Below are positions 8,252 to 21,355 of a stretch of 64,000 bases of DNA, in pieces. A program made the position numbers and the translations under genes. Source of the stretch: Betaproteobacteria bacterium Ga0077526 (GTDB taxonomy: Bacteria; Pseudomonadota; Gammaproteobacteria; Burkholderiales; Ga0077523); the NCBI GenBank assembly GCA_001464765.1, contig LNDV01000034.1, forward strand, positions 620,001 through 684,000, given 5' to 3'. The notes below the pieces were generated by a model. The model searched no databases, was not told the origin of the DNA, and saw only the letters and a program-made list of their open reading frames with translations. Each line of letters begins with the position of its first letter. Position 1 is the stretch's first letter.

Positions 8252-10021
8252 CTACATCTTGTCCGGCGCGCCCACGCCGAGCAGCGACAGACCGTTGCGC
8301 AGGACCTGCTGCACCGCCGTGATGAGCGCGAGCCGGGCGAGCTTCACGTCTTCCTCGGGGACGAGGAAGTGCGTCGAGTTGTAGTAGCTGTGGAAGTCCG
8401 CGGCGACGTCGCGCAGGAAGAACGCGAGGGCATGGGGCGCGAGGTCCCGCGCGGCCTGCTCGATCACGTCCGGATAGTCGATCAGGCGCTGCAGCAGTTG
8501 CCGTTCGGGCGGGGCTTCGAGCGGCGCGAGATCGGCCGCAGGCAGCGAGGCTCGGTCCCCGCCCCACTGCTCCAGCACGCTCGACACTCGGGCGTGGGCG
8601 TACTGGATGTAGTAGACGGGGTTGTCGTTGCTCTGGGACTTGGCCAGGTCGAGATCGAAGTCCAGATGCTGGTCGCACTTGCGGGCGATGTAGAAGTAGC
8701 GGGTGGCATCCACGCCGACGTCGTCGAGAAGATCCTCGAGCGTCACGTACGACCCGCTGCGCTTGCCCATGCGCACGGGCTCGCCGCCGCGGAACAGCGC
8801 GACGAGTTGGATGAGCGGCACGATCAGCGACTCGGGGTTGTGACCCATGGCCTGGAGGGCGGCCTTCACGCGCGGGATGTAGCCGTGGTGGTCGGCGCCC
8901 CAGACATCCACGGTCAGCTCGAAGCCGCGCTGAATCTTGTCGTGGTGATAGGCGATGTCCGAGGCGAAGTACGTGTACAGACCGTTCTCGCGCTGGACCA
9001 CGCGGTCCTTGTCGTCACCGAAGGCCGTCGAGCGGAACCACCGCGCCCCGTCCTGCACGTACAGGTGGCCGCGCTCATCCAGCAGTGCGAGCGCCTCGGC
9101 CACGCGACCGGAGTCGTAGAGCGAGCGCTCGGAGTACCACATGTCGAAGCGCACACCGAAACGGTTGAGCACATCGCGGATGCCTTCGACCTGACGATCG
9201 AGCACGTAGCGCGTGAGATGCCCGAAGTCCTCGCCGAGCAGGGAACGCGTGCGCTCGATGAGCGCGTCCATGCGGGCCTCGACAGCGGGCTCGTCGTCAT
9301 CGCGGGCCTCGGGCAGTCCGTCGAGAATCTGCGCAACGGGCCGGACATAGCGCGTGCCGTCGATGGCCTTCAGTTCGTTCGCCCGGTCGCGCACGTAGTC
9401 GCCCTGGTACCCGTTGGGCGGAAACGGCACCGACTCCCCGCAGGCTTCCAGGTACCGCACCCACGCGGAGACCGAGAGGATGTCCATCTGACGGCCGGCG
9501 TCGTTGATGTAGTACTCGCGGGTGACGGTGTAACCGGCTGCTTCGAGCACGGCTGCAAGGCTGTCGCCGTAGGCGGCGCCGCGACCGTGCCCCACGTGCA
9601 GAGGACCAGTGGGATTGGCGGAGACGAACTCCACCTGTACCTTCTTCCCTTGCCCGAAACTGCCCTTGCCATATGCCGTACCGGTGGAAAACACCCGGCG
9701 CACGGCATCGTGGCGCGCCGCGGGCGTGAGGAAGATGTTGAGGAAGCCCGCCCCCGCGATCTCCACCTTGGACACCCACGGTGAATCCGGCATCTGGTCG
9801 AGAATCTGCTGCGCGATCTGGCGGGGATTCTTGCCGAGCACGCGGGCAAGCTGCATCGCCAGATTGCACGCGTAGTCGCCATGCGCGCTGTTCTTGGGAC
9901 GATCGAGAACGACGGGCGTCGCGCGCGCATCGGGCGCGACGACAGATAGCGCGGCATCGAACAGGCCGGCCAGATGGGTTCTCAGATCCTGCGAGGCGTT
10001 GGAAGAGGTCATGCGGGACAT
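8252..10021 (-). CDS. argS: Arginyl-tRNA synthetase
   Basis: Class I aminoacyl-tRNA synthetase of about 589 residues that charges tRNA-Arg. The HIGH-type signature is HVGHGRG (142-148), preceded by the family block EFVSANPTGPL. A KMSK-equivalent segment MGKRSGS lies near residue 420. An N-terminal tRNA-recognition domain (residues 10-100) and a C-terminal DALR anticodon-binding domain (YAHARVSSVLEQW onward) complete the enzyme. Two ATGs 9 bases apart (10021 and 10012) are both possible and neither has a good Shine-Dalgarno. A longer frame reaching 10123 is not supported. Downstream are the SPOR and dsbA genes. Confidence 0.96.
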   Translation of the reverse strand: MSRMTSSNASQDLRTHLAGLFDAALSVVAPDARATPVVLDRPKNSAHGDYACNLAMQLARVLGKNPRQIAQQILDQMPDSPWVSKVEIAGAGFLNIFLTPAARHDAVRRVFSTGTAYGKGSFGQGKKVQVEFVSANPTGPLHVGHGRGAAYGDSLAAVLEAAGYTVTREYYINDAGRQMDILSVSAWVRYLEACGESVPFPPNGYQGDYVRDRANELKAIDGTRYVRPVAQILDGLPEARDDDEPAVEARMDALIERTRSLLGEDFGHLTRYVLDRQVEGIRDVLNRFGVRFDMWYSERSLYDSGRVAEALALLDERGHLYVQDGARWFRSTAFGDDKDRVVQRENGLYTYFASDIAYHHDKIQRGFELTVDVWGADHHGYIPRVKAALQAMGHNPESLIVPLIQLVALFRGGEPVRMGKRSGSYVTLEDLLDDVGVDATRYFYIARKCDQHLDFDLDLAKSQSNDNPVYYIQYAHARVSSVLEQWGGDRASLPAADLAPLEAPPERQLLQRLIDYPDVIEQAARDLAPHALAFFLRDVAADFHSYYNSTHFLVPEEDVKLARLALITAVQQVLRNGLSLLGVGAPDKM

Positions 10022-10135
10022 CGCGTAAAGCGCCGGATTATCCTTGAAACGAGGGCGGGTCGCACCCGAAGGTTCGCAATCGCCCTGTCGCCGCAGGGCG
10101 TCGTGGGCGGGTCCATGAAACATGGATCGCGAATG

Positions 10136-12325
10136 TCATAGTTCGTTCGGGTCCACGTCGACGGACCAGCGCACGCGGGTCGACGTCAGGCCAGGAGTCC
10201 AGTCCCGCAACAGCGCCTGCAGAGGTCCGCGGGCCTCGCTCTGGATCAGCACCTGGCCGCGCCACCGTCCGGCGAGACGCGCGATCCAGGCCGGCACCGG
10301 ATCGTGCACGATCACCGGGAGAGCCATTGCCCGCGCCGCGACGGCGGCAGCGCGCAGGAACTCGAACACCGGATGCTCGTCGTTGCCTTCCGCACGAAGC
10401 ACGGCCTGATGGGAATACGGCGGAAAACCCGACTGCTCCCGCACGCGCAGTTGCCGATCCGCAAACGCCGCGTAGTCCTGGGATAACAGTTCGGCGAAGA
10501 ACGGATGCGTCGGCAGCGTAGTCTGGATCAGGGCGTCGCCCGGGAGGTCAGCGCGTCCTGCCCGCCCGATCACCTGCAGCATCAGCGAGAACAGCCTTTC
10601 CTCGGCGCGGAAGTCGGGGGCGAACAGCGCGGCATCGATCCCCAGCACGGCCACGAGCGTGAGTCGCGGGAAGTCGTGTCCCTTCGCGAGCATCTGCGTG
10701 CCGACCAGGATATCCAGCTCGTCGTGCGTGACCCGTTCGCGCAGCTGGTCGAAGGCGTCCTTGTTGCGCGTGGTATCGCGGTCCACCCGTGCGATGCGCG
10801 CTGCCGGGAACCGTTCGGCCAGGGTGGCTTCGATACGCTGCGTGCCCTGCCCCACCGGCAGGAGATCCTGATTGCCGCAGGACGGGCACTGGACCGGTAC
10901 CCGCTCGTCGTGCCCGCAGTAGTGACAGCGCAATCGGCGCGAGGCGAGGTGCACGGTCAGGCGCGCGCTGCAGCGATTGCAGGGCGCCACCCAACCGCAG
11001 GCGTGACAGTACAGCGTGGGGGCGTAGCCGCGCCGGTTGAGGAAGACCAGCGACTGTTCGCCGCGCGACAGACGGGCCTCGACGGCTTCGAGCACAGCCC
11101 CCGATAGGGGATCGTGGCCTGCGAGTGAGCGGGTGTCCACAAGGCGCAGGACGGGCGGTGCCGCGGCAGCCACTGCGCGATCCGGCAAGCGCAGCAGGTG
11201 GTACTTGCGATCTGCGGCGTGGCGCCACGTCTCCAGCGACGGCGTGGCCGACCCCAGCACAACCGGCACGTCCGCCTCCCTCGCGCGGAACACCGCGACG
11301 TCCCGCGCGTGGTAGCGCAGCCCCTCCTGCTGCTTGAACGAAGGGTCGTGCTCCTCGTCCACGACGATGAGTCCCAGTCGGGGCATCGGCGTGAACACAG
11401 CGAGTCGGGTGCCGAGGACGACGCTCGCCTCGCCGCTGACCGCGCGCAGCCATCGCTGCAGACGCTCGCCTTCCGACAACCCGCTGTGCAGCGCCACAAC
11501 CCGGTCGCGGCCGAAGCGCTCGGCCACGCGCGCCTGCAATTGCGGCGTGAGATTGATCTCGGGCACGAGCAGCAGCGACTGGCGCCCGGTCGCGGCCTGA
11601 TCGGCCATCAGTTGCAGGTAGACCTCGGTCTTGCCACTGCCGGTGACGCCATGCAGGAGGTGCGTCGCGAAACCCGAGCCTTGGGCCCGGATCGCGGACA
11701 GGGCTTCCCGCTGTCCCGCGTTCAGCGTCGGGCTGTGGCCCACCGGCGCATGGACGCCCGACGCCACCGCTGCCGGCACGTCCTCGGCAGGCACCGCCTC
11801 GACCCACCCGTCGGCAAGCCACCGAGTGAGAAAGCGTCTTCCCGACGGCATTTCGCGGAGTGCGTCAAGCGAGAGCGCTCCGGCCTGTTGCAGTTCGGTG
11901 AGCAATGCCTGCTGCCTGGCGGCGCGACGGGGCAGACCGTCGGCAGCGACCTGTCTGCCCGCGTCCGTGAGCCGGTACCAGAGCGATCGGGTGACCGGCA
12001 GTGCCGTAGTGCGGCGCAAGGCGGTGGGCAGGCAGCCGAGGACCGTGGGGCCGAGCGGGTGATGGTAGTAGCGGGAGCAGAAGGTCAGCAGGTCGAGGAT
12101 GTCCTGCGGGATGGGCGGCAGGTGGCTGAGGACGCGAAGCGGCGCACGGAGTTTCGCGGCCGGTACCGACGTCGTGTCTGCCACGCCGACCAGCACGCCC
12201 ACCCGCTGCCGCGATCCGAACGGCACGACGAGCAAGCGGCCGATGTCCTGGCGATGCGCCGCCTCCCCGCGGTAGTCGAAGGTCTCGTCGACGGGTACAT
12301 CCAGGGCCACGCGAAGAATCGTCAT
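10136..12325 (-). CDS. priA: Primosomal protein N' (PriA helicase)
   Basis: This 729-residue 3'-5' DNA helicase restarts stalled replication forks. The Walker A box GVTGSGKT is at about 225-232 and the DEEHD Walker B box near 320. SATPSLE, the zinc-binding cysteine clusters (CHACGWVAPCNRCSA, CHYCGHDERVPVQCPSCGN) and motif VI QVIGRAGRADLPG follow. The N-terminal 3'-DNA-binding domain covers roughly the first 100 residues. Length and order are normal. It is preceded on its strand by an unusual 323-base gap with a DnaA box and alternative hairpins (separate entries), suggesting its expression is separately controlled from hemE. Confidence 0.96.
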   Translation of the reverse strand: MTILRVALDVPVDETFDYRGEAAHRQDIGRLLVVPFGSRQRVGVLVGVADTTSVPAAKLRAPLRVLSHLPPIPQDILDLLTFCSRYYHHPLGPTVLGCLPTALRRTTALPVTRSLWYRLTDAGRQVAADGLPRRAARQQALLTELQQAGALSLDALREMPSGRRFLTRWLADGWVEAVPAEDVPAAVASGVHAPVGHSPTLNAGQREALSAIRAQGSGFATHLLHGVTGSGKTEVYLQLMADQAATGRQSLLLVPEINLTPQLQARVAERFGRDRVVALHSGLSEGERLQRWLRAVSGEASVVLGTRLAVFTPMPRLGLIVVDEEHDPSFKQQEGLRYHARDVAVFRAREADVPVVLGSATPSLETWRHAADRKYHLLRLPDRAVAAAAPPVLRLVDTRSLAGHDPLSGAVLEAVEARLSRGEQSLVFLNRRGYAPTLYCHACGWVAPCNRCSARLTVHLASRRLRCHYCGHDERVPVQCPSCGNQDLLPVGQGTQRIEATLAERFPAARIARVDRDTTRNKDAFDQLRERVTHDELDILVGTQMLAKGHDFPRLTLVAVLGIDAALFAPDFRAEERLFSLMLQVIGRAGRADLPGDALIQTTLPTHPFFAELLSQDYAAFADRQLRVREQSGFPPYSHQAVLRAEGNDEHPVFEFLRAAAVAARAMALPVIVHDPVPAWIARLAGRWRGQVLIQSEARGPLQALLRDWTPGLTSTRVRWSVDVDPNEL

Positions 12326-12428
12326 GGGCGGATAACGGCTCAGATGGTTACGCTCGACTCCTGCGAAGTCGACTCACAAGATACCGGGAAAGCTCTGGCT
12401 GGAAACGGATTATTGAGGTTGGACAGCC

Positions 12429-12437
12429 TGTGGATAA
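12429..12437 (-). promoter_or_regulatory. Consensus DnaA box upstream of priA
   Basis: The minus strand reads TTATCCACA, the exact nine-base high-affinity DnaA box, about 104 bases upstream of the priA start codon. A minus-strand TTGACA at 12464-12469 would place a transcription start close to this box, so DnaA binding could regulate priA. A single box can also occur by chance. Confidence 0.5.
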
Positions 12438-12550
12438 ATCTGTGCATGAGCTTCTCCGGACTTGTCAATCGGGAGTTCTCCCAAACTTTTCTCGGCATGT
12501 TCGTGACCTGCCGCAAATGACGAAAAATCAGTGGGTTATAAGACGAAAAC

Positions 12551-12633
12551 ATGCATCTCCACCAGGGATGCCACGGAAACCCGCGCCATCCCTGGTGAAA
12601 TGTGCATAAGTCCAGCAGTGGCGCGGGTTTCCG
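12551..12633. repeat. Two interleaved inverted repeats forming mutually exclusive hairpins
   Basis: Pair A is CACCAGGGATG (12560-12570) with CATCCCTGGTG (12587-12597), 11 perfect pairs, extended by ATGCA/TGCAT at 12551-12555 and 12603-12607. Pair B is a perfect 15-base match, 12574-12588 with 12619-12633 (CGGAAACCCGCGCCA and its complement). The halves alternate A-B-A-B, and A-right overlaps B-left by two bases, so both stems cannot form at once. On the minus strand (hemE to priA direction) stem A is followed directly by GTTTTCGTCTT. This resembles a terminator (A) with an anti-terminator (B). Confidence 0.6.
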
Positions 12634-12648
12634 CGCGATGATCACCGC

Positions 12649-13710
12649 TCAGTGATACTCGCGGGACAGTTCGTGGACAGCGTCGACGAGGGCGGCCACG
12701 TTCTCCGGCGGAGTGAACCGCGAGACGCCGTGACCGAGATTGAAGACATGGCCGCTGCCCGAGCCGTAGGAGGCGAGCACCTTCGCGGCCTCGCGCCGGA
12801 TGACCTCCGGCGAGGACAGCAGGATGGCAGGGTCCAGGTTGCCCTGCAGAGCGACTTTCTTGCCGATTCGGGCGCGGGCGCTGCCGATGTCGACGGTCCA
12901 GTCGAGTCCGACGGCATCGCAGCCGATCGCAGCGATCTTCTCGAGCCACACCCCACCACCTTTCGTGAACACGATGACCGGGATGCGCTCACCGTCCCGC
13001 GTGCGGGTGACCTGCGACACGACCTGCTCGATGTACGCCAGGGAGAACTCGGCATAGGCGGCCTCGGACAGCGCGCCGCCCCAGGTGTCGAACACCATCA
13101 CCGCCTGTGCGCCGCTTTCGATCTGGGCGTTGAGGTAGGCGGAGACGGCGCGCGCGTTCACGTCGAGGATCTTGTGCAGCAGGTCCGGACGAGCGTAGAG
13201 CATCTGCTTCACCCGCTCGAAGTCCGTGCCGCCCTTGCCTTCGATCATGTAGCACGCGAGGGTGAACGGGCTGCCGGAAAAGCCGATGAGCGGGACGGAG
13301 TTGTCGAGCGCCTTGCGGATCTGCGCGCACGCATCCATGACGTACCGCAGATGGTCCCAGGGGTCGGGGGCGGTGAGGTCGTTGATCTCCCACTCGTCGC
13401 GCAGCGGTCGTTCGAAGCGCGGGCCCTCGCCCTCCGCAAAGGACAGCCCCAGGCCCATGGCATCGGGAATGGTGAGGATGTCCGAGAACAGGATGGCGGC
13501 ATCCAGCGGAAACCGGGCGAGCGGCTGCAGCGTGACCTCGGTCGCGAGATCCGGGCTGCGGCACAGGCTCATGAAGTCGCCGGCCCGCGCCCGAGTCTGG
13601 TTGTACTCAGCCAGATAGCGGCCGGCCTGCCGCATGATCCAGATCGGCGTGTGGGGCGTGGGCTCGCGCAGCAGGGCGCGCAGAAAGCTGTCGTTCTTCG
13701 GTCGGCTCAT
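12649..13710 (-). CDS. hemE: Uroporphyrinogen decarboxylase
   Basis: The 353-residue enzyme converts uroporphyrinogen III to coproporphyrinogen III in haem synthesis. The signature PIWIMRQAGRYL (22-33) carries the substrate-binding arginines, D77 in FSDILTIPDAMG is the conserved catalytic aspartate, and FDTWGGALS, QGNLDP and VFNLGHGV are the remaining family blocks. Length is typical. It lies between gltD and priA on the same strand. The next step, hemF, is encoded at 51.5 kb in this window. Confidence 0.96.
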   Translation of the reverse strand: MSRPKNDSFLRALLREPTPHTPIWIMRQAGRYLAEYNQTRARAGDFMSLCRSPDLATEVTLQPLARFPLDAAILFSDILTIPDAMGLGLSFAEGEGPRFERPLRDEWEINDLTAPDPWDHLRYVMDACAQIRKALDNSVPLIGFSGSPFTLACYMIEGKGGTDFERVKQMLYARPDLLHKILDVNARAVSAYLNAQIESGAQAVMVFDTWGGALSEAAYAEFSLAYIEQVVSQVTRTRDGERIPVIVFTKGGGVWLEKIAAIGCDAVGLDWTVDIGSARARIGKKVALQGNLDPAILLSSPEVIRREAAKVLASYGSGSGHVFNLGHGVSRFTPPENVAALVDAVHELSREYH

Positions 13711-13768
13711 GGGCAGGGGATTGTCGTCTGGGAACCGGAGGATACGACGAACCGGCGCGGCTGCGCCT

Positions 13769-15253
13769 TCAACGGGGCAGCTCGCTGGAACCCATCAGGT
13801 ACTCGTCGACGGTACGTGCGCACTGACGGCCTTCCCGGATCGCCCACACGACCAGCGACTGTCCGCGGCGCATGTCACCCGCTGCGAAAACCTTGGGAAC
13901 GTTGGTCGCGTAGCTGCACTTGCCTTCGGTCGGCGCCTTGGCGTTACCCCGGCCGTCGCGAACCACGCCGAAAGCATCCAGCACGCTGGCGACCGGAGAG
14001 ACGAAGCCCATCGCGAACAGCACCAGATCGGCCTTCATCTCGAACTCGCTGCCCGGGACTTCCATCATGCGCATCTGCCCAGTGGCGGGGTCCTTCTGCC
14101 ATTCCACCCGGACGCCGACGAGAGCCTTCACCTGGCCGTTCTCGCCGCGGAACTCCTTCGTCGACACCGCCCAGTCCCGGGAGCAGCCTTCCTCATGCGA
14201 GGAGGACGTGCGCATCTTCAGGGGCCAGTAAGGCCAGGTGAGCGGCTTGTTCTCCACTTCCGGCGGCTGGGGCAGGAGTTCGAACTGCGTGACGGACGCG
14301 GCACCATGCCGGTTGGAGGTGCCGACGCAGTCGGACCCCGTGTCACCGCCGCCGATAACCACCACGTGCTTGCCGGTTGCCATGATCTGGCCGGGCACCG
14401 TATCGCCCGCCACGACCTTGTTCTGCATCGGCAGAAACTCCATGGCGAAGTGGATACCCTTCAGCTCGCGCCCGGGCACCTGCAGATCGCGCGGCTGCTC
14501 GGCGCCACCGGACAGCACCACGGCATCGAATTCCGCGAGCAGCTTCTCGGGCTCGATGCGTTCCTTCGCAGCGTTGCCGAAGCTGTTGCCTGACCAGTCC
14601 TTGCCTACGAACACATTGGGACGGAATTCCACGCCTTCGGCCTGCATCTGTTCCATGCGGCGGTCGATATGGTGCTTTTCCATCTTGAAATCGGGAATGC
14701 CGTAGCGAAGCAGGCCCCCCACGCGATCGCTCTTCTCGAACAGCACCACCGAGTGACCGGCGCGCGCGAGCTGCTGGGCACAGGCCATTCCGGCCGGGCC
14801 GGAGCCCACCACCGCGACGCGCTTGCCCGTCTTGCGGGCCGGCACCTGCGGCGTGACCCAGCCCATCTCCCAGCCCTTGTCGATGATGGCGTGTTCAATC
14901 GACTTGATGCCCACCGGGTCGTTGTTGATGTTCAGCGTGCACGCGGCTTCGCACGGTGCCGGGCACACGCGGCCGGTGAACTCGGGGAAGTTGTTGGTGG
15001 AGTGCAGGGTGTCGAGCGCCTGCTTCCAGTTCTGTTTGAAGACGAGATCGTTCCAGTCCGGAATGATGTTGTTGATCGGGCAGCCCTGCATGCAGAACGG
15101 AATGCCGCAGTCCATGCAGCGTGCCCCCTGCACCTTCGCCTCTTCGTCCTTGAGGTGGCCGACGAACTCGCGCCAGTGCTTGACCCGCGAGTCGCGTGCT
15201 TCGGTCGCCTCGGAAAGGCGCTGGTACTCCATGAATCCGGTGATCTTGCCCAT
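13769..15253 (-). CDS. gltD: Glutamate synthase small (beta) subunit
   Basis: The 494-residue flavoprotein passes electrons from NADPH to the large subunit. N-terminal cysteines C46, C49, C54 and C58 (CMDCGIPFCMQGC) and C97, C101 and C105 form the iron-sulfur ligand set. GSGPAG (150-155) is the FAD-binding fingerprint, IGGGDTGSDC is the NADPH site, and the C-terminal AAGDMRRGQSLVVWAI closes the FAD fold. It is downstream of gltB with a 105-base gap on the same strand, so probably the same operon. With glutamine synthetase (not in the window) it would assimilate ammonium. Confidence 0.95.
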   Translation of the reverse strand: MGKITGFMEYQRLSEATEARDSRVKHWREFVGHLKDEEAKVQGARCMDCGIPFCMQGCPINNIIPDWNDLVFKQNWKQALDTLHSTNNFPEFTGRVCPAPCEAACTLNINNDPVGIKSIEHAIIDKGWEMGWVTPQVPARKTGKRVAVVGSGPAGMACAQQLARAGHSVVLFEKSDRVGGLLRYGIPDFKMEKHHIDRRMEQMQAEGVEFRPNVFVGKDWSGNSFGNAAKERIEPEKLLAEFDAVVLSGGAEQPRDLQVPGRELKGIHFAMEFLPMQNKVVAGDTVPGQIMATGKHVVVIGGGDTGSDCVGTSNRHGAASVTQFELLPQPPEVENKPLTWPYWPLKMRTSSSHEEGCSRDWAVSTKEFRGENGQVKALVGVRVEWQKDPATGQMRMMEVPGSEFEMKADLVLFAMGFVSPVASVLDAFGVVRDGRGNAKAPTEGKCSYATNVPKVFAAGDMRRGQSLVVWAIREGRQCARTVDEYLMGSSELPR

Positions 15254-15358
15254 CGTCTTCTGTCTTTGCGGTCTTGAGTGAGGTGGATTCGCGTCAGGGA
15301 ACCTCCGACACCGGCCCGGCGGCAGGACCGCGGGCCGGCGCGGAAGTCATGTCCGTTG

Positions 15359-20011
<4,653 letters not shown>

Positions 20012-20225
20012 GATCTACCTCGTTATCTGCTGACGGCTGGCTGGCCGGACGTTGCCACCGGTCAACGCCCGCGGGCGATGTGGCCGGAATTCCCTACGGG
20101 GCGCGACTCGACCGCGGCAGTCGCCGGGGAACGCGTTTCCTGAGGGCAAGGGGCGAAATGTTAACCCCAAGGCGCCTGCGCCTTCAATCACTGAAAGGCC
20201 TGCCGGACGGGGAGAAACGGCGAGA

Positions 20226-21344
20226 TCAGGCGTTTTCGATGGCGAACAGCCGTCGATGCTCCGCGATCGCATAGCGGTCGGTCATCCCGGCGATGTAGTC
20301 GGCGATCGCCCGTTCGCCCTGCTCGTCGGCCCGCTGCTGAAACTCGGGCGGCAGGAGGCGCCGGTCGCCGGTGAAGGCGGCGAAGAGCTCGGCCACGATG
20401 CGCCGGGACTTCGCGGCCATGCGGGCGACCCGGAAATGCTGATAGAGGTTGGTGCGCAGGAAGCGCTTCAACTCCAGCTGCGCCTCGTGGACCGGCTCGC
20501 TGAACGCCACGAGGGGCGGCGCGGCCCGGACTTCGTCGATGGACCCGGGGCGGGCCTCCGCGATGCGGCGCCGGGTGGTCTCGGTCAGATCGATGACGAG
20601 GGTGTTGATCATGCGGCGGACGGTTTCGTGGACCAGACGCCGGTCCTTGAGTGCCGGGAACAGGGCGCGCACCTCGTCGAGATGCTTCCGGAAGATGGCC
20701 ACCTCGGACAGCGCCTCCAGCTCCACGAGCCCGGACCGCAGGCCGTCGTCGACGTCGTGGTTGTTGTAGGCAAGTTCGTCGGCGATGTTCGCCAGCTGCG
20801 CCTCGAGCCCCGGCTGGCGGCGCTCGAGGAAGCGCCGCCCCAGCTCGCCCAGCGTCTCCGCATTGCGCGGCGAGCAGTGCTTGAGGATGCCCTCGCGCGT
20901 CTCAAAGGTGAGGTTGAGACCCTCGAACGCGCCGTACCGGTTCTCGAGATGATCGACCACCCGCAGCGACTGGAGGTTGTGCTCGAAGCCGCCGAACGGC
21001 TTCATGCAGTCGTTGAGGGCGTCCTGCCCGGCGTGGCCGAACGGCGTGTGCCCGAGGTCGTGGGCGAGGGAGATCGCCTCGACCAGATCTTCGTTCAGGC
21101 CGAGATTCCGGGCGACGGACCGCGCGATCTGCGCGACCTCGATGGAGTGCGTGAGGCGGGTGCGGAAGAGGTCGCCCTCGTGGTTCACGAACACCTGCGT
21201 CTTGTACTCCAGACGCCGGAACGCCGTGGAGTGGACGATGCGGTCACGGTCGCGCTGGTACTCGGAGCGACCCTCCGGAGGCGTCTCCGGAAGGCTGCGT
21301 CCGCGGGAAGTCTCGGGTTGGGCGGCGTAAGGTGCGAGGTCCAC
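20226..21344 (-). CDS. dgt: dGTPase-like HD-domain triphosphohydrolase
   Basis: The 372-residue HD-superfamily protein is of the deoxyguanosinetriphosphate triphosphohydrolase-like family. H66, H95-D96 (AHDLGHTPFGHAG) and a distal aspartate in NNHDVDDGL make up the metal site. The FRRLEYKTQVF block matches the bacterial dNTPase subgroup. The enzyme removes triphosphate from dNTPs and is thought to tune nucleotide pools. The start is taken as GTG at 21344, twelve bases after the aroB stop. The frame stays open far upstream inside aroB, but that part is antisense-like noise. There is no good Shine-Dalgarno, so translation is probably coupled to aroB. Confidence 0.9.
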   Translation of the reverse strand: MDLAPYAAQPETSRGRSLPETPPEGRSEYQRDRDRIVHSTAFRRLEYKTQVFVNHEGDLFRTRLTHSIEVAQIARSVARNLGLNEDLVEAISLAHDLGHTPFGHAGQDALNDCMKPFGGFEHNLQSLRVVDHLENRYGAFEGLNLTFETREGILKHCSPRNAETLGELGRRFLERRQPGLEAQLANIADELAYNNHDVDDGLRSGLVELEALSEVAIFRKHLDEVRALFPALKDRRLVHETVRRMINTLVIDLTETTRRRIAEARPGSIDEVRAAPPLVAFSEPVHEAQLELKRFLRTNLYQHFRVARMAAKSRRIVAELFAAFTGDRRLLPPEFQQRADEQGERAIADYIAGMTDRYAIAEHRRLFAIENA

Positions 21345-21355
21345 AGGGCGCGTGC

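Larger units (their letters stand above)
12326..12648. other. Gene-free hemE-priA intergenic region, visibly AT-richer than surroundings
   Basis: No credible gene is present. A minus-strand frame of 101 codons exists but has no start context or protein-like character. The stretch contains runs such as cgaaaaatcagtgggttata, which stand out against the GC-rich coding DNA. It holds the interleaved inverted repeats (12551-12633), a U-rich tract on the minus strand just after them, a TTGACA hexamer on the minus strand (12464-12469) without a good -10, and a consensus DnaA box. It is the longest gene-free stretch in the window. Confidence 0.7.

Noticed and set aside
7724..9784. Long plus-strand open frame of about 686 codons
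   Set aside because: Antisense to the SPOR gene and argS; same compositional artefact.
12340..12645. A 101-codon minus-strand frame in the hemE-priA gap
   Set aside because: It spans the hairpins and DnaA box, has no ribosome-binding site, and its sequence resembles no protein; the lack of stops is weak evidence at this length.
20169..20184. AAGGCGC-CT-GCGCCTT hairpin after dgt as a terminator
   Set aside because: Short stem with a two-base loop and no U-tract on the minus strand; not enough to call.
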